A stretch of 64,000 nt of DNA from NCBI RefSeq assembly GCF_900155965.1, contig NZ_FTMG01000007.1, positions 124,001 through 188,000 on the forward strand, in the 5' to 3' direction. This stretch comes from Mucilaginibacter lappiensis (GTDB lineage: Bacteria > Bacteroidota > Bacteroidia > Sphingobacteriales > Sphingobacteriaceae). The translations under genes were made by a program, and so were the position numbers. How positions within the stretch are numbered: the first letter of the stretch is position 1; each line of letters starts with the position of its first letter. The notes beneath the pieces were generated by a model. It saw only the letters and a program-made list of their open reading frames with translations, did not search any database and was not told the DNA's origin. This document shows, one piece after another, positions 1 through 7,963 of this stretch.

Positions 1-748
1 ATAAACATTGTTTGGCAAACCTGGTGCTTTGCGTAGCCATCACCTTTAAAAATGAGGCCTCGCCGCCGGGATACCATAATTCGGTATTTTGACCACCAAA
101 GTTTAGTAATGGTTCCTCTTTGCCTTTTGCCTTCTGTAAGCCCAGGTTATTCCATTTACGGCGCGAGCCTTCGGCAGCCTCTTTGATAGAAGCATGAAAT
201 GGGGGATTGCAAATGGTCAAGTCAAAAACCTCGCCGGGTTTTATGGCAAATACAAAAATATCTGCACGATGCTTTTGCAGGCGTAATTCAACAGCATTTT
301 TAAGCTGGTCATTGCTGTCAATGATTTTTTGTGCCGATTCAATAGCTGCCTCGTCAATATCTATCCCCACAAAACCCCAGCCGTACTCCTGCACACCAAT
401 AATAGGATAAACACAGTTAGCGCCTACACCAATATCCAACACCCGTACCTTTTTACCCTTCCGGACAACGCCACCATTCGATGTAGCCAGCAAATCGGCA
501 ACATAGTGGATATAATCGGCCCGACCAGGTATCGGCGGACATAAATAATCCTCGGGAATATCCCACTTAGCAACTTGATAGTGATGCTTCAACAATGCTT
601 TGTTAAGCATTTTTACTGCTTCGGGGTTGGCAAAGTTGATGGTTTGATTATCGTATTTATTTACCGTAACAAAAGGCCGTAAAGCTGGCGTAGCCCTCAT
701 CAGCGCTTTAAAATCGTATCCCAGGCGGTGCTGGTTACGCGGGTGCAT
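1..748 (-). CDS. rlmF: 23S rRNA (adenine-N6) methyltransferase RlmF, 3' end cut by window edge
   Basis: SAM-dependent methyltransferase that modifies A1618 of 23S rRNA in the E. coli homologue. Translating the minus strand from the ATG at 748 gives an N-terminus starting MHPRNQH, then CPPIPGRADYIHYVADLL, the SAM-binding VLDIGVGANCVYP and the catalytic NPPFHAS motif of N6-adenine methyltransferases (near 190-215). About 249 residues are inside the window; the E. coli protein is about 308, so the C-terminus lies beyond base 1. The E. coli enzyme has a few residues before its LHPRN motif, so an upstream TTG at 790 is an alternative start. The gene follows the pyrophosphohydrolase closely and is probably cotranscribed with it. 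Cytoplasmic. Confidence 0.93.
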   Translation of the reverse strand, partial: MHPRNQHRLGYDFKALMRATPALRPFVTVNKYDNQTINFANPEAVKMLNKALLKHHYQVAKWDIPEDYLCPPIPGRADYIHYVADLLATSNGGVVRKGKKVRVLDIGVGANCVYPIIGVQEYGWGFVGIDIDEAAIESAQKIIDSNDQLKNAVELRLQKHRADIFVFAIKPGEVFDLTICNPPFHASIKEAAEGSRRKWNNLGLQKAKGKEEPLLNFGGQNTELWYPGGEASFLKVMATQSTRFAKQCL

Positions 749-811
749 GGTTTCCTTTGCTTCGGGTTGGTTTGGGGCTGATTCTGGCAAGTTCTTTATT
801 TTATTAATGAT

Positions 812-1282
812 TTATCCTACAATGCTGCCCAGATTGGCAGGTGAATAGTTTATGGATTTCAGGGTTTTGTTATCTGCTGTACGATATACCAAAAATAATC
901 CGTCAATCTCTTTATAGTGCGATTCGGTACCGGCTGTGTTACGGTAGTGCTCAATAGTTTGGTTAGCCTCCTCAATGCTTTTGCAGGCTTTGCTCATATT
1001 GGAGCGATGTACTTCGTCAAACAACTCTTTAAATTTTTGACCCAGTCCAAATTCCAACACGGCACCCGACAGTACATATTGCAAATCGCAAAGAGCATCG
1101 GCTATTTCAACCAGGTTGTTATCATCAACGGCCTGTTGAAGCTCCTTCAACTCTTCGGCCAGCAGTTCAATACGCAACTGGCTGCGTTCCTTGGATGGGA
1201 TAGCCGGCTCGGCAATAATGGGATGTTTAAAGGTGGTATGAAATTCGGCTACCTGGTTTAATGAGTTTAAATCTTTGATCAT
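812..1282 (-). CDS. MazG/HisE-like nucleoside triphosphate pyrophosphohydrolase
   Basis: 156-residue protein of the all-alpha NTP pyrophosphohydrolase superfamily. The metal-binding signature is visible as LLAEELKELQQA (EExxE, residues about 41-52), followed by a second helix EIADALCDLQYV carrying the E/D residues that complete the Mg site. Family members hydrolyse non-canonical NTPs or phosphoribosyl-ATP; the his operon is not nearby, so a house-cleaning or unassigned nucleotide substrate is more likely than histidine synthesis. Its stop lies 63 nt before the rlmF ATG (21 nt before the alternative TTG), so the two form a probable operon. Exact substrate cannot be told from sequence. Confidence 0.82.
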   Translation of the reverse strand: MIKDLNSLNQVAEFHTTFKHPIIAEPAIPSKERSQLRIELLAEELKELQQAVDDNNLVEIADALCDLQYVLSGAVLEFGLGQKFKELFDEVHRSNMSKACKSIEEANQTIEHYRNTAGTESHYKEIDGLFLVYRTADNKTLKSINYSPANLGSIVG

Positions 1283-1634
1283 GGTATGAAAACAATATAA
1301 GCGCTGCTAAGTTATCAATTAACTCAAAAGCTTTCAAAAAATGATTGTCCACAAAACAGTAGAATATAGTCTGATACAACCATTTATATCATACATATTC
1401 ATTAACCTCATCAGCATCAAATCCAATTACACTGATTAATAATATACAATTAATATTAAAAGTTAATACTACAGACTTAAAAATGAACACAATAGCTCAT
1501 TTATCTTGTTAATAATTAATTAACATTGATTATCTTTATTAACATAAACATAATATTAAAATCACTGTTTATTAACTTAGCTTTGTGCCGAAAAATAATT
1601 TCACAAACACTTCAGAATTTCCTTGTCCAATAAT
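1283..1634. other. AT-rich intergenic region with divergent promoters
   Basis: About 350 bases without a gene between the minus-strand pyrophosphohydrolase and the plus-strand H1-like gene. It is strongly AT-rich, with many TTAATA/ATTAAT words between 1410 and 1580. The only clear signal is the -7-like element described separately. No RNA gene or repeat family was recognised here. Confidence 0.6.
1578..1585 (+). promoter_or_regulatory. Bacteroidota -7 promoter element
   Basis: TAGCTTTG matches the Bacteroidota primary-sigma -7 consensus TAnnTTTG exactly and lies 49 nt before the ATG of the H1-like protein. No good TTTG -33 box was seen at the usual spacing, so it is called from the -7 element alone. 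Confidence 0.5.
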
Positions 1635-2069
1635 ATGAAAAACGATAAAAATAAAACCGCCGCAAAAGAGGCCCGCAAAACACTTAAGAAACAATTGAAC
1701 GATAAACTGTTTGCCCAGATCAAAACTGTGGTAGGCGAATTTGAATCAGATTTAAAAAAGGTGAACAAAGCTATTGAAAAAGCTTCAAAAAACCTGGCTA
1801 AAACATTAGCTGCAAAAATTGGTGCAGAGAGCGCTGCTCCTGCTGTTAAAACCGTAAAAGAAAAAAAGACAACAACAGCTGTACCTGCTGTTAAAACAGC
1901 TTCTGTTACACCAGCGCCAAAGGTTGCTGCTCCAAAAGTGGCCGCACCGAAAGTTGCTGCTCCAAAGGTAACTGCTCCGAAAGTTGCTGCTGCAAAAAAA
2001 CCAGCTGCAACACCAGCACCGGCTCCTGCAAAAACAGTAACTAAAAAGGTAACTACACCAAAAGCGTAA
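1635..2069 (+). CDS. Histone H1-like lysine/alanine/proline-rich protein
   Basis: 144 residues from the ATG at 1635; an in-frame TTG at 1623 would add four residues. The N-terminal ~65 residues are charged and helical (repeated K with E/A, for example KKVNKAIEKASKNLAKTL). The C-terminal half is a low-complexity tail of repeated APKVA units and other AAKKPA-type segments, rich in K, A, P and T with almost no acidic residues. This composition resembles bacterial histone H1-like nucleoid proteins of Bacteroidota, so DNA binding and nucleoid compaction is the likely role; this rests on composition, not a catalytic motif. It is monocistronic, followed by a strong terminator. Confidence 0.7.
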   Translation: MKNDKNKTAAKEARKTLKKQLNDKLFAQIKTVVGEFESDLKKVNKAIEKASKNLAKTLAAKIGAESAAPAVKTVKEKKTTTAVPAVKTASVTPAPKVAAPKVAAPKVAAPKVTAPKVAAAKKPAATPAPAPAKTVTKKVTTPKA

Positions 2070-2111
2070 GTTTTATATTGCCATATATAGGGCATAACTA
2101 TGCTCAAAAAT

Positions 2112-2146
2112 AAGCAAGACTCAAACAGAGCCTTGCTTATTTTTTT
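2112..2146 (+). terminator. Rho-independent terminator after H1-like gene
   Basis: AAGCAAG...CTTGCTT inverted repeat with an inner CTC/GAG pairing, followed by a run of T residues. It lies about 40 nt after the stop codon of the H1-like gene. Confidence 0.85.
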
Positions 2147-2260
2147 TACTATGCTCTTATCTGAACATACCTCAAATTCCCAATTCACCCTTCTCCAGAA
2201 TCCGGATACCGGCCCTTTAACATCAGCATATAGGCCGAAGCTTATTTGTTTTTGAATATC

Positions 2261-2278
2261 GTAGTGGTAAAGTAGTGC
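2261..2278 (+). promoter_or_regulatory. Direct-repeat operator, copy 1 (GTAGTG-N5-GTAGTG-C)
   Basis: GTAGTGGTAAAGTAGTGC: two GTAGTG half-sites in direct orientation, 11 bp apart start to start (one helical turn). The site points toward the acetyltransferase/chitinase genes. Exactly 31 nt after it is TAGTTTTG. The same arrangement recurs at 7103, 18073 and 18251, which makes chance unlikely. Interpreted as an activator binding site just upstream of the -33 region. Confidence 0.7.
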
Positions 2279-2309
2279 CTCATTAATATAATCCGGCTTG
2301 TTTCTACTT

Positions 2310-2317
2310 TAGTTTTG
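2310..2317 (+). promoter_or_regulatory. -7 promoter element of acetyltransferase/GH18 operon
   Basis: TAGTTTTG, an exact match to TAnnTTTG, 31 nt downstream of the direct-repeat operator. It implies a leader of roughly 120 nt before the ATG at 2446. No TTTG -33 box is obvious, as expected for an activator-dependent promoter. Confidence 0.6.
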
Positions 2318-2445
2318 CTTACAGGCGATGAAAACTAAATTTGTTTAAATAAATTCGTCTATTGATCTGCTGAAGGCAAGCCTGCATTACTTAAAATTAA
2401 GAGACGTACCATACCTATTCATATTTCACAGTTAAACCCGTTTAA

Positions 2446-3618
2446 ATGCAACAGTTACCTAAACGCCTTTTATCTATTGATGTGCTGCGAGCCATCACCA
2501 TGTTACTGATGATATTTGTTAACGATGCCAGCGGTGTAAAAAATATCCCTGAATGGATAGATCATGCACCAGGTAAAGCCGACGCCATGGGTTTTGCCGA
2601 TACTATATTCCCTGCGTTTTTGTTCATTGTGGGCTTATCGTTACCCTTTGCTATCAAAAACAGGCTCAACAAAGGCGACTCTTTTTCCTCTATTTTAGTT
2701 TATATACTTACCCGAAGCGCGGCGCTGCTGATCATGGGTTTTTATCATGTGAACCTGGAAAGCTACAGCGATACTTCCCTGCTGCCTAAACCACTTTGGG
2801 CCATATTAATCACCCTGGCTTTTTTCCTGATATGGCTGGATTATCCCGAAACCATGGCAAAAGCCAAAAGATATGCCTTATCAGGCCTGGGTATAGCCAT
2901 ACTGATTGCCATGGCTATCATATATAAAGGTAATGACGACGGTGAAATTACTGGTATGCGCCCAGAATGGTGGGGAATACTGGGCATCATTGGCTGGGCT
3001 TACCTCATATGCGCCATTGTTTATCTGCTGGCCAAGGGAAAACTGAATATTCTTTTTCTGGTACTGGTATTATTTGTGGCCATCAATATAGCCCGGCATA
3101 CCGGCATCATCCACAAAAGACTATTCCTCATTGGCGATGCCTCCTCCTTGTGTTTAACTATGGGCGGTATTGTGATATCAGAGTTATACGCACGCCTGGT
3201 TTCGTTGGGCAAAACGCAGCGCATGTGGCTTATTTTCGGACTTACCGGCGTATTGTTGATTGTGCTGGGACTGGTGATACGGCCTTACACTCAAGGCATC
3301 TCCAAGATCCGCTCCACCCCGGCCTGGATATTCATTTGCAGCGGCATCACTATCCTGGTATTTGAATTAATGATATACCTGGTTGATGTAAAAGGCAAAA
3401 AAAACTGGTTCAAATGGATCTGGCCAGCGGGCACCAGCACACTCACCTGTTACCTCATGCCTTATTTCCAGGTTTTCCTGTTGATGCTTTTCCATATCAA
3501 TTACCCGGATATTTTTAATTCAGGTATTATTGGCCTGGCCCGTTCCATGGCTACCGCATTCATATTGATCGCGCTGGTTGGACTCATGGAAAAAAAGCGG
3601 ATCAGACTCAAAGTTTAA
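2446..3618 (+). CDS. DUF5009 / HGSNAT-like membrane acetyltransferase
   Basis: 390-residue polytopic inner-membrane protein with about 10-11 hydrophobic segments. The N-terminus RLLSIDVLRAITMLLMIFVND, the following WIDHAPG loop and GFADTIFPAFLFIVGLSLPF are typical of the DUF5009/HGSNAT-like family. Human HGSNAT transfers acetyl groups across a membrane onto terminal glucosamine of heparan sulfate; bacterial relatives are placed in glycan utilisation loci, but their acceptor is largely unproven. It is followed 35 nt later by a secreted GH18 chitinase and is preceded by the direct-repeat operator shared with the amino-sugar PTS operon. N-acetylation of glucosamine-containing oligosaccharides is therefore a reasonable inference. 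Confidence 0.8.
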   Translation: MQQLPKRLLSIDVLRAITMLLMIFVNDASGVKNIPEWIDHAPGKADAMGFADTIFPAFLFIVGLSLPFAIKNRLNKGDSFSSILVYILTRSAALLIMGFYHVNLESYSDTSLLPKPLWAILITLAFFLIWLDYPETMAKAKRYALSGLGIAILIAMAIIYKGNDDGEITGMRPEWWGILGIIGWAYLICAIVYLLAKGKLNILFLVLVLFVAINIARHTGIIHKRLFLIGDASSLCLTMGGIVISELYARLVSLGKTQRMWLIFGLTGVLLIVLGLVIRPYTQGISKIRSTPAWIFICSGITILVFELMIYLVDVKGKKNWFKWIWPAGTSTLTCYLMPYFQVFLLMLFHINYPDIFNSGIIGLARSMATAFILIALVGLMEKKRIRLKV

Positions 3619-3653
3619 TAAATAATCATACCATACTTAAACCTCATCATAAA

Positions 3654-4808
3654 ATGATCAACCTAAAACTTCATAAACAAATACTGGCCAAAGCCATCCT
3701 TTGTTTATTGCCATTTTTATTACCCGCAATTACGCTTAAAGCACAAAAAGCTACTAAGTATGTAATTATTGGGTACGTTGGCGGCTATAAGGGCGTAGCC
3801 AATATGGAAATGGTGAACCCCGAAAAGCTTACCCATATTAATTATGCCTTTGTAAACGTAAAAAATAACCGGGCATTTTTAAGTCACGAAAAAACCGATA
3901 CCATTAATTTCAGGAACCTGGTATTACTTAAAAAGCGTAACCCTGCGCTTAAAGTGCTTATATCAATAGGTGGCTGGACCTGGAGCGGAAACTTCTCCGA
4001 TGCTGTATTAACGGACACCGCCCGCGAGGCCTTTTCGGCCAGTGCGGTAGCTATCATCAAAAAATACAATCTGGATGGTGTTGACATTGACTGGGAATAT
4101 CCTGCTATGGGTGGCAATACTGGTAATATATACCGCAAGGAAGACAAGGAGAACTATACGCTGATGTTTAAATCGTTACGCAAACACTTGGATACGCTGG
4201 AGAAACAAACCAACAAAAAGCTTTTGTTGACCACTGCTGTGGGTGGCTTTAAACGTTTTCTGGAGCATACCGAAATGGACAAAGTACAGCAATACCTCGA
4301 CTATATAAACCTCATGACGTATGATTATTTCCAGGATGGCTCGGGTATAGCGGTTCATCATACCAACCTGTATGCCTCCAAACAATACCAAACCGAAAAC
4401 TATGCCGATAAAGCTGTATCCGATTATATTGCCGCAGGTGTGCCTGCCAGCAAATTGGTATTAGGCGTGGCTTTCTATGGCCGTTCCTCGAAAGTACTGA
4501 ATATTGCCCAGAATGGGCTGGGAATGAAAAGGGCAGAGTATATGCACGTAGGTGGTTATACGCTGATCAAAGACAGCCTCCTGAACCGCAATGGTTTTAA
4601 ATATTACCGCGACCGCAATGCCGATGCTCCCTACCTCTTCAATGCCACAACCAAGCAGTTTATATCATATGATGATGAATGGTCTATAAAAGCCAAATGT
4701 CATTACCTCATCAAACATAAAATGGCCGGGGTGATGTTTTGGGAATATGCCGATGACAAAAAGGAATACTTGCTTAATGAGATAGACGCGAGATTGAAAA
4801 CTAAGTAA
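3654..4808 (+). CDS. Secreted GH18 chitinase-like glycoside hydrolase
   Basis: 384 residues. A signal peptide (residues 1-30, hydrophobic core LCLLPFLLPAITLKA) is followed directly by a GH18 TIM barrel. The catalytic DxxDxDxE signature is intact in LDGVDIDWEYP, with the acid/base Glu at residue 148. The conserved SIGGWTW and LMTYDYF strands are also present. There is no carbohydrate-binding module, unlike the GH18 paralogues at 58-61 kb. GH18 enzymes cleave chitin, chito-oligosaccharides or GlcNAc-containing glycans by substrate-assisted catalysis. It is the second gene of the pair under the copy-1 operator and probably acts in the periplasm. Confidence 0.93.
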   Translation: MINLKLHKQILAKAILCLLPFLLPAITLKAQKATKYVIIGYVGGYKGVANMEMVNPEKLTHINYAFVNVKNNRAFLSHEKTDTINFRNLVLLKKRNPALKVLISIGGWTWSGNFSDAVLTDTAREAFSASAVAIIKKYNLDGVDIDWEYPAMGGNTGNIYRKEDKENYTLMFKSLRKHLDTLEKQTNKKLLLTTAVGGFKRFLEHTEMDKVQQYLDYINLMTYDYFQDGSGIAVHHTNLYASKQYQTENYADKAVSDYIAAGVPASKLVLGVAFYGRSSKVLNIAQNGLGMKRAEYMHVGGYTLIKDSLLNRNGFKYYRDRNADAPYLFNATTKQFISYDDEWSIKAKCHYLIKHKMAGVMFWEYADDKKEYLLNEIDARLKTK

Positions 4809-4817
4809 AAAAGAGAC

Positions 4818-4898
4818 TTGTCATCCTGAACGGAGTGAAGGATCTGATCTACGACACGCAAATCGGCGAATAGATCCTTCGCTGCGCTCAGGATGATA
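4818..4898. repeat. REP-like palindrome, family B
   Basis: Imperfect inverted repeat: left arm TTGTCATCCTGAACGGAGTG..AAGGATCTG, right arm AGATCCTTCGCTGCGCTCAGGATGA. It lies between convergent genes (GH18 and ThuA), where it may also act as a two-way terminator. A degenerate second copy is at 53862-53941. Confidence 0.75.
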
Positions 4899-4912
4899 AA
4901 TAAATTAGTTCT

Positions 4913-5665
4913 CTACCTCCTCCCCAACCACAACACAGCGTTTTCAAACAGTTTGTTTTGGGTATCAGAAGTAAATATCTGGTCGCCGTGACCCATGTTA
5001 ATGTATAGCATTTTGTATTTGGTATTAGTCCACACTACCGGGATATCGCCCTCGCGGATAATATCTTTTTTACCCAGAGGATAATTGGCTGGATCGAGCG
5101 TTACCAAAACTTTAATATTCTTATTTAACCGCGGACTTGGTTTCCATCCGTACCACTCATTAATAGGCGATACAAAATGTGCAGGGATGCCTTGAGTTAC
5201 CGGGTGTTTAGTATCATCAACCACCAACTTTGCCGGCAGCGGGGGCCAACTGTTATTATAAAACACAGCGCTACCCAAAAAGCCCACAAACCAAGACCAC
5301 TTGGTGTAATTGTCGTTATATCCCGCTACATGAAAGCCGATCCAGGCGCCGCCCCTATCCATGTATTTTACAAAAGCGGCGCGTTGTTCTTCGTTCTGTG
5401 GAAAGTCATTCAGCCAGATGATGAGATGATAGTTTTTCAGGTTATCATCATTCAAATTTTTCCAGTTGGTAGTAGCCTCAAAAGCAAAGCCATCTTTAGC
5501 TGCCAGATCGGTAAAATACTTAATGGCATCCTTGGCAAAATCAACATGATCCGATTCAACCGTGGTGGTATAAAGTGCCAGCATTTTAAATTTAGCGCCC
5601 TGGGCAAATATTGCCGTGCAGCACATGACCGTTATAAGTAGGCAAAACAGTTTTTTAAACATCAT
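4913..5665 (-). CDS. ThuA-like domain protein (secreted), paralogue 1
   Basis: 250 residues with a signal peptide (MMFKKLFCLLITVMCCTAIFA) and a ThuA-like domain, a class I glutamine-amidotransferase-like fold named after the trehalose-utilisation protein ThuA. Features typical of the family are FVKYMDRGGAWIGFHVAG, KHPVTQGIP, the EWYGWKPSPR segment and PVVWTNTKYKMLYINMGHG. The catalytic chemistry of ThuA proteins is not settled; they are usually tied to 3-keto-glycoside or disaccharide metabolism. It starts only 4 nt after the stop of a second ThuA gene, so the two are cotranscribed. It is the most diverged of the three copies in this window. Confidence 0.88.
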   Translation of the reverse strand: MMFKKLFCLLITVMCCTAIFAQGAKFKMLALYTTTVESDHVDFAKDAIKYFTDLAAKDGFAFEATTNWKNLNDDNLKNYHLIIWLNDFPQNEEQRAAFVKYMDRGGAWIGFHVAGYNDNYTKWSWFVGFLGSAVFYNNSWPPLPAKLVVDDTKHPVTQGIPAHFVSPINEWYGWKPSPRLNKNIKVLVTLDPANYPLGKKDIIREGDIPVVWTNTKYKMLYINMGHGDQIFTSDTQNKLFENAVLWLGRR

Positions 5666-5669
5666 ATGG

Positions 5670-6440
5670 TTATTTAATGTTGGTGTTATTACCTGCAGCC
5701 CAGAAAATGGCGTTAGTCACCAGTTTTACCCAAGCCGGATTATCGAGCAGATTTGGCGAATGCCCCATGAAAATATAAACATTACGGGCCTTTTTCTGCT
5801 CGTTTGTCCAAACCACCGGGTGATCGCCCATTTTGATATCGCCTTGCGGATCGTAGGTTGATTCATCAACACTGGCCAGCACATGCACATTGGGGCGCGG
5901 ACTTTTATCATAGGTATACCACTCCTCCTGTTGTATCAGGAAAGATGCAGGAACGCCTTTCATCACCGGGTGCTTTTTATCTTCTACGTTCACCTTTCCT
6001 TTGGCAAAAGTGGCGATATAGTTTTTGTAGGTGATGCCCCCCATAAAGTTCGAAAACCATTGCCATTCATGATAGCCATCAAACTCGCCCAAAAGCGTAG
6101 CGTGATGAAAACCTACCCAACCACCTTTACCTTCATCAATGTATTTTTGAAAGGCAGCCATGGCTTTGTCTGTCCAGGCATAGGGCACGTAATCCAGCTG
6201 CAAAAACAATTGGTATTGGCTCAAAAATGCGTCGTCGATTTTATCGGTATTCTGTATATAGTCAATAGTAAAACCCTTTTCAGTGGCCAGTTTATCCAGC
6301 CATACTTTGGCGCGTTTGGAGAATTCAATATGGTGCCCGCCGTTCTCATACAGGGCCAATACTTTAAAGTGCTTGGTTTGTGCGTTGAGGTTAAAGCAGA
6401 TAAAAATGCCGAGGCAAATAAACAACAGTAGTTTTTTCAT
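5670..6440 (-). CDS. ThuA-like domain protein (secreted), paralogue 2
   Basis: 256 residues with a signal peptide (MKKLLLFICLGIFICFNLNAQ) followed by a complete ThuA-like domain. It shares long matches with the plus-strand ThuA at 7193: YIDEGKGGWVGFHHATLLGEFDGYHEWQWF against EYLEQGKGGWMGFHH..., and KSPRPNVHVLASVDESTY in both. It is the middle gene of the three-gene minus operon (DUF4468, ThuA, ThuA), 30 nt after the DUF4468 gene and 4 nt before the next ThuA. The two copies most alike flank the DUF4468 gene and face opposite ways, suggesting inverted duplication around it. Periplasmic or exported; substrate unknown. Confidence 0.88.
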   Translation of the reverse strand: MKKLLLFICLGIFICFNLNAQTKHFKVLALYENGGHHIEFSKRAKVWLDKLATEKGFTIDYIQNTDKIDDAFLSQYQLFLQLDYVPYAWTDKAMAAFQKYIDEGKGGWVGFHHATLLGEFDGYHEWQWFSNFMGGITYKNYIATFAKGKVNVEDKKHPVMKGVPASFLIQQEEWYTYDKSPRPNVHVLASVDESTYDPQGDIKMGDHPVVWTNEQKKARNVYIFMGHSPNLLDNPAWVKLVTNAIFWAAGNNTNIK

Positions 6441-6470
6441 ACGTTTTTTGAGTATAATGTTTCTAAGATT

Positions 6471-7016
6471 TTATTTATCCATGATGGTTTTTAACGAAGC
6501 CAGCAACGTACGTGAGTTGTTATTTAAACCGGTAAACAACTTTTTATCTTCTGCCGACCAGGGATGGCCCCGGCGATAATCCCACCAGCGATATTCAATT
6601 TTAGAGTATTCATTGGTGATGCCTTTTTCTACCGGCTTTTCATAATAATTATACGCGCGATAGATATACCCGGTATCGGTTACCGTGATAGTTACATTGA
6701 ACTTTAACCAGTAGTAGTTCCCAGAGTCGCTGGTGACCACTTTAAACAACCCTATGCCATTAATAGTTCCGGCTTGCTGATCAATAACAGCATTACCTTC
6801 CGACTGATTGGGGAATACCATGCCAAACCATTTACTCGCCCGCTGAAACAATTCGGATTTAACGGCAATATTTTTTGAGGTGCTTTCATAATTTACTTTC
6901 CCGTTTTTCATAGGGATATCGATTTTGGTAGTATCTGTTTGCGCCCATACAACAGATGGCAATGCTAAACAGTTTATCGTAAAGTAAAGGATAACAAGTA
7001 GTAGTATTTTTTTCAT
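6471..7016 (-). CDS. Secreted DUF4468-like protein
   Basis: 181 residues with a signal peptide ending near VVWAQ (residues 1-26). The body fits the DUF4468 type of small secreted Bacteroidota protein: SELFQRASKWFGMVFPNQ, then AVIDQQAGTINGIGLFKV, then a strand-rich FNVTITVTDTGYIYRAYNY. No catalytic residues are recognised; the family has a TBP-like fold and unknown function. It is the first gene of the operon with two ThuA genes and has the copy-2 direct-repeat operator about 90 nt upstream, pointing toward it. Confidence 0.65.
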   Translation of the reverse strand: MKKILLLVILYFTINCLALPSVVWAQTDTTKIDIPMKNGKVNYESTSKNIAVKSELFQRASKWFGMVFPNQSEGNAVIDQQAGTINGIGLFKVVTSDSGNYYWLKFNVTITVTDTGYIYRAYNYYEKPVEKGITNEYSKIEYRWWDYRRGHPWSAEDKKLFTGLNNNSRTLLASLKTIMDK

Positions 7017-7062
7017 ACAGGTGATAAAATAGAGTGCAGTACCTCAGCGGCACTACAGCAAC

Positions 7063-7070
7063 CAAATATC
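7063..7070 (-). promoter_or_regulatory. -7-like promoter element of DUF4468/ThuA operon
   Basis: On the minus strand GATATTTG, one mismatch from TAnnTTTG, 32 nt downstream of operator copy 2. It is called mainly because the spacing matches that at the other three operator copies. Confidence 0.45.
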
Positions 7071-7102
7071 TTAATTTGCGTCTATAAAAAGCCTTTATGG
7101 CT

Positions 7103-7120
7103 GCCCTACTTTACCACTAC
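7103..7120 (-). promoter_or_regulatory. Direct-repeat operator, copy 2 (GTAGTG-N5-GTAGGG-C)
   Basis: Minus strand reads GTAGTGGTAAAGTAGGGC, 17 of 18 identical to copy 1. It sits in the divergent region between the minus DUF4468/ThuA operon and the plus ThuA gene and points toward the minus operon. It might also serve the plus-strand ThuA gene 73 nt away. Confidence 0.68.
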
Positions 7121-7192
7121 GATACACGGATTGCCATTTTTGAACAAAAAGTTTCCCCTATAATTGCCCGACCTAAACCGTAAGGTCATACT

Positions 7193-7963
7193 ATGAAAAC
7201 TTTTAAAATTACATCCGTTATCTTGCTGCTCATCGTTGGCACCTCACTCATCAGTGCTGCACAAACCAAACGCCCGCGTTTCAGGGCCATTGCCATTGCC
7301 GAAGTTGGCGGGGGCCATGCCCTGTTTGATGCCGCCGCCAAAATATGGCTGGATAAACTGGCTATCGATAGTAATTTCACGATTGACTATATTACCGATA
7401 CCAAACCCATAACCAAAGATTTTCTGAAGCAATACCAATTATTCATCCAGCTGGATTACCCACCTTACCCCTGGGGACCAGAAGCCCAGGCGGCTTTTAC
7501 AGAATACCTGGAACAGGGCAAGGGCGGCTGGATGGGTTTTCATCACCCCACCCTGCTGGGCGTGTTTGATGGTTACCCTATGTGGCAATGGTATTGCCAG
7601 TTTATGGGCGGTATTGAGTTTAAGGATACCATACACGGCGGCACAACTGCACTGCTCACCATAGAGGATAAAAACCACCCGATTATGGCCGGCCTACCGG
7701 CATCGTTCACTACCAAAGATGAATGGTATACTTACAATAAAAGTCCGCGCCCCAATGTACACGTGTTGGCGAGCATTGACGAGAGCACCTATGTACCCGA
7801 TAAACCCATTAAAATGGGTGATCACCCGGTAATATGGACCAACGAGCACATCAAGGCAAAAAACATCTATATAGCTATGGGACACTTCCCCGAACTTTTC
7901 CAGGACAGTACATTTACTACTTTGGTGAGGAATACGATATTTTGGGCGGCGAGGCTTAATTAG
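7193..7963 (+). CDS. ThuA-like domain protein (secreted), paralogue 3
   Basis: 256 residues with a signal peptide (residues 1-23, ending SAAQ) and a full ThuA-like domain: LFIQLDYPPYPWG, EQGKGGWMGFHHPTLLG, NHPIMAGLPASF, PVIWTNEHIKAKNIYIAMGH. It is closest to the gene at 5670-6440, with the same length and the same KSPRPNVHVLAS block. It is monocistronic and divergent from the DUF4468/ThuA operon, with operator copy 2 in between. No gene for a Gfo/Idh-type dehydrogenase (ThuB-like) lies near, so the usual ThuA partner must be elsewhere if it exists. Confidence 0.9.
   Translation: MKTFKITSVILLLIVGTSLISAAQTKRPRFRAIAIAEVGGGHALFDAAAKIWLDKLAIDSNFTIDYITDTKPITKDFLKQYQLFIQLDYPPYPWGPEAQAAFTEYLEQGKGGWMGFHHPTLLGVFDGYPMWQWYCQFMGGIEFKDTIHGGTTALLTIEDKNHPIMAGLPASFTTKDEWYTYNKSPRPNVHVLASIDESTYVPDKPIKMGDHPVIWTNEHIKAKNIYIAMGHFPELFQDSTFTTLVRNTIFWAARLN

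Noticed and set aside
1601..2188. 195-residue minus-strand frame opposite the H1-like gene
   Set aside because: It is the complement of the Lys/Ala/Pro repeat (giving runs of TFGAA) and crosses the terminator; the plus-strand gene explains the region.
3021..3224. Small antisense frames within the acetyltransferase gene
   Set aside because: Shadows of a long gene with clear family motifs.
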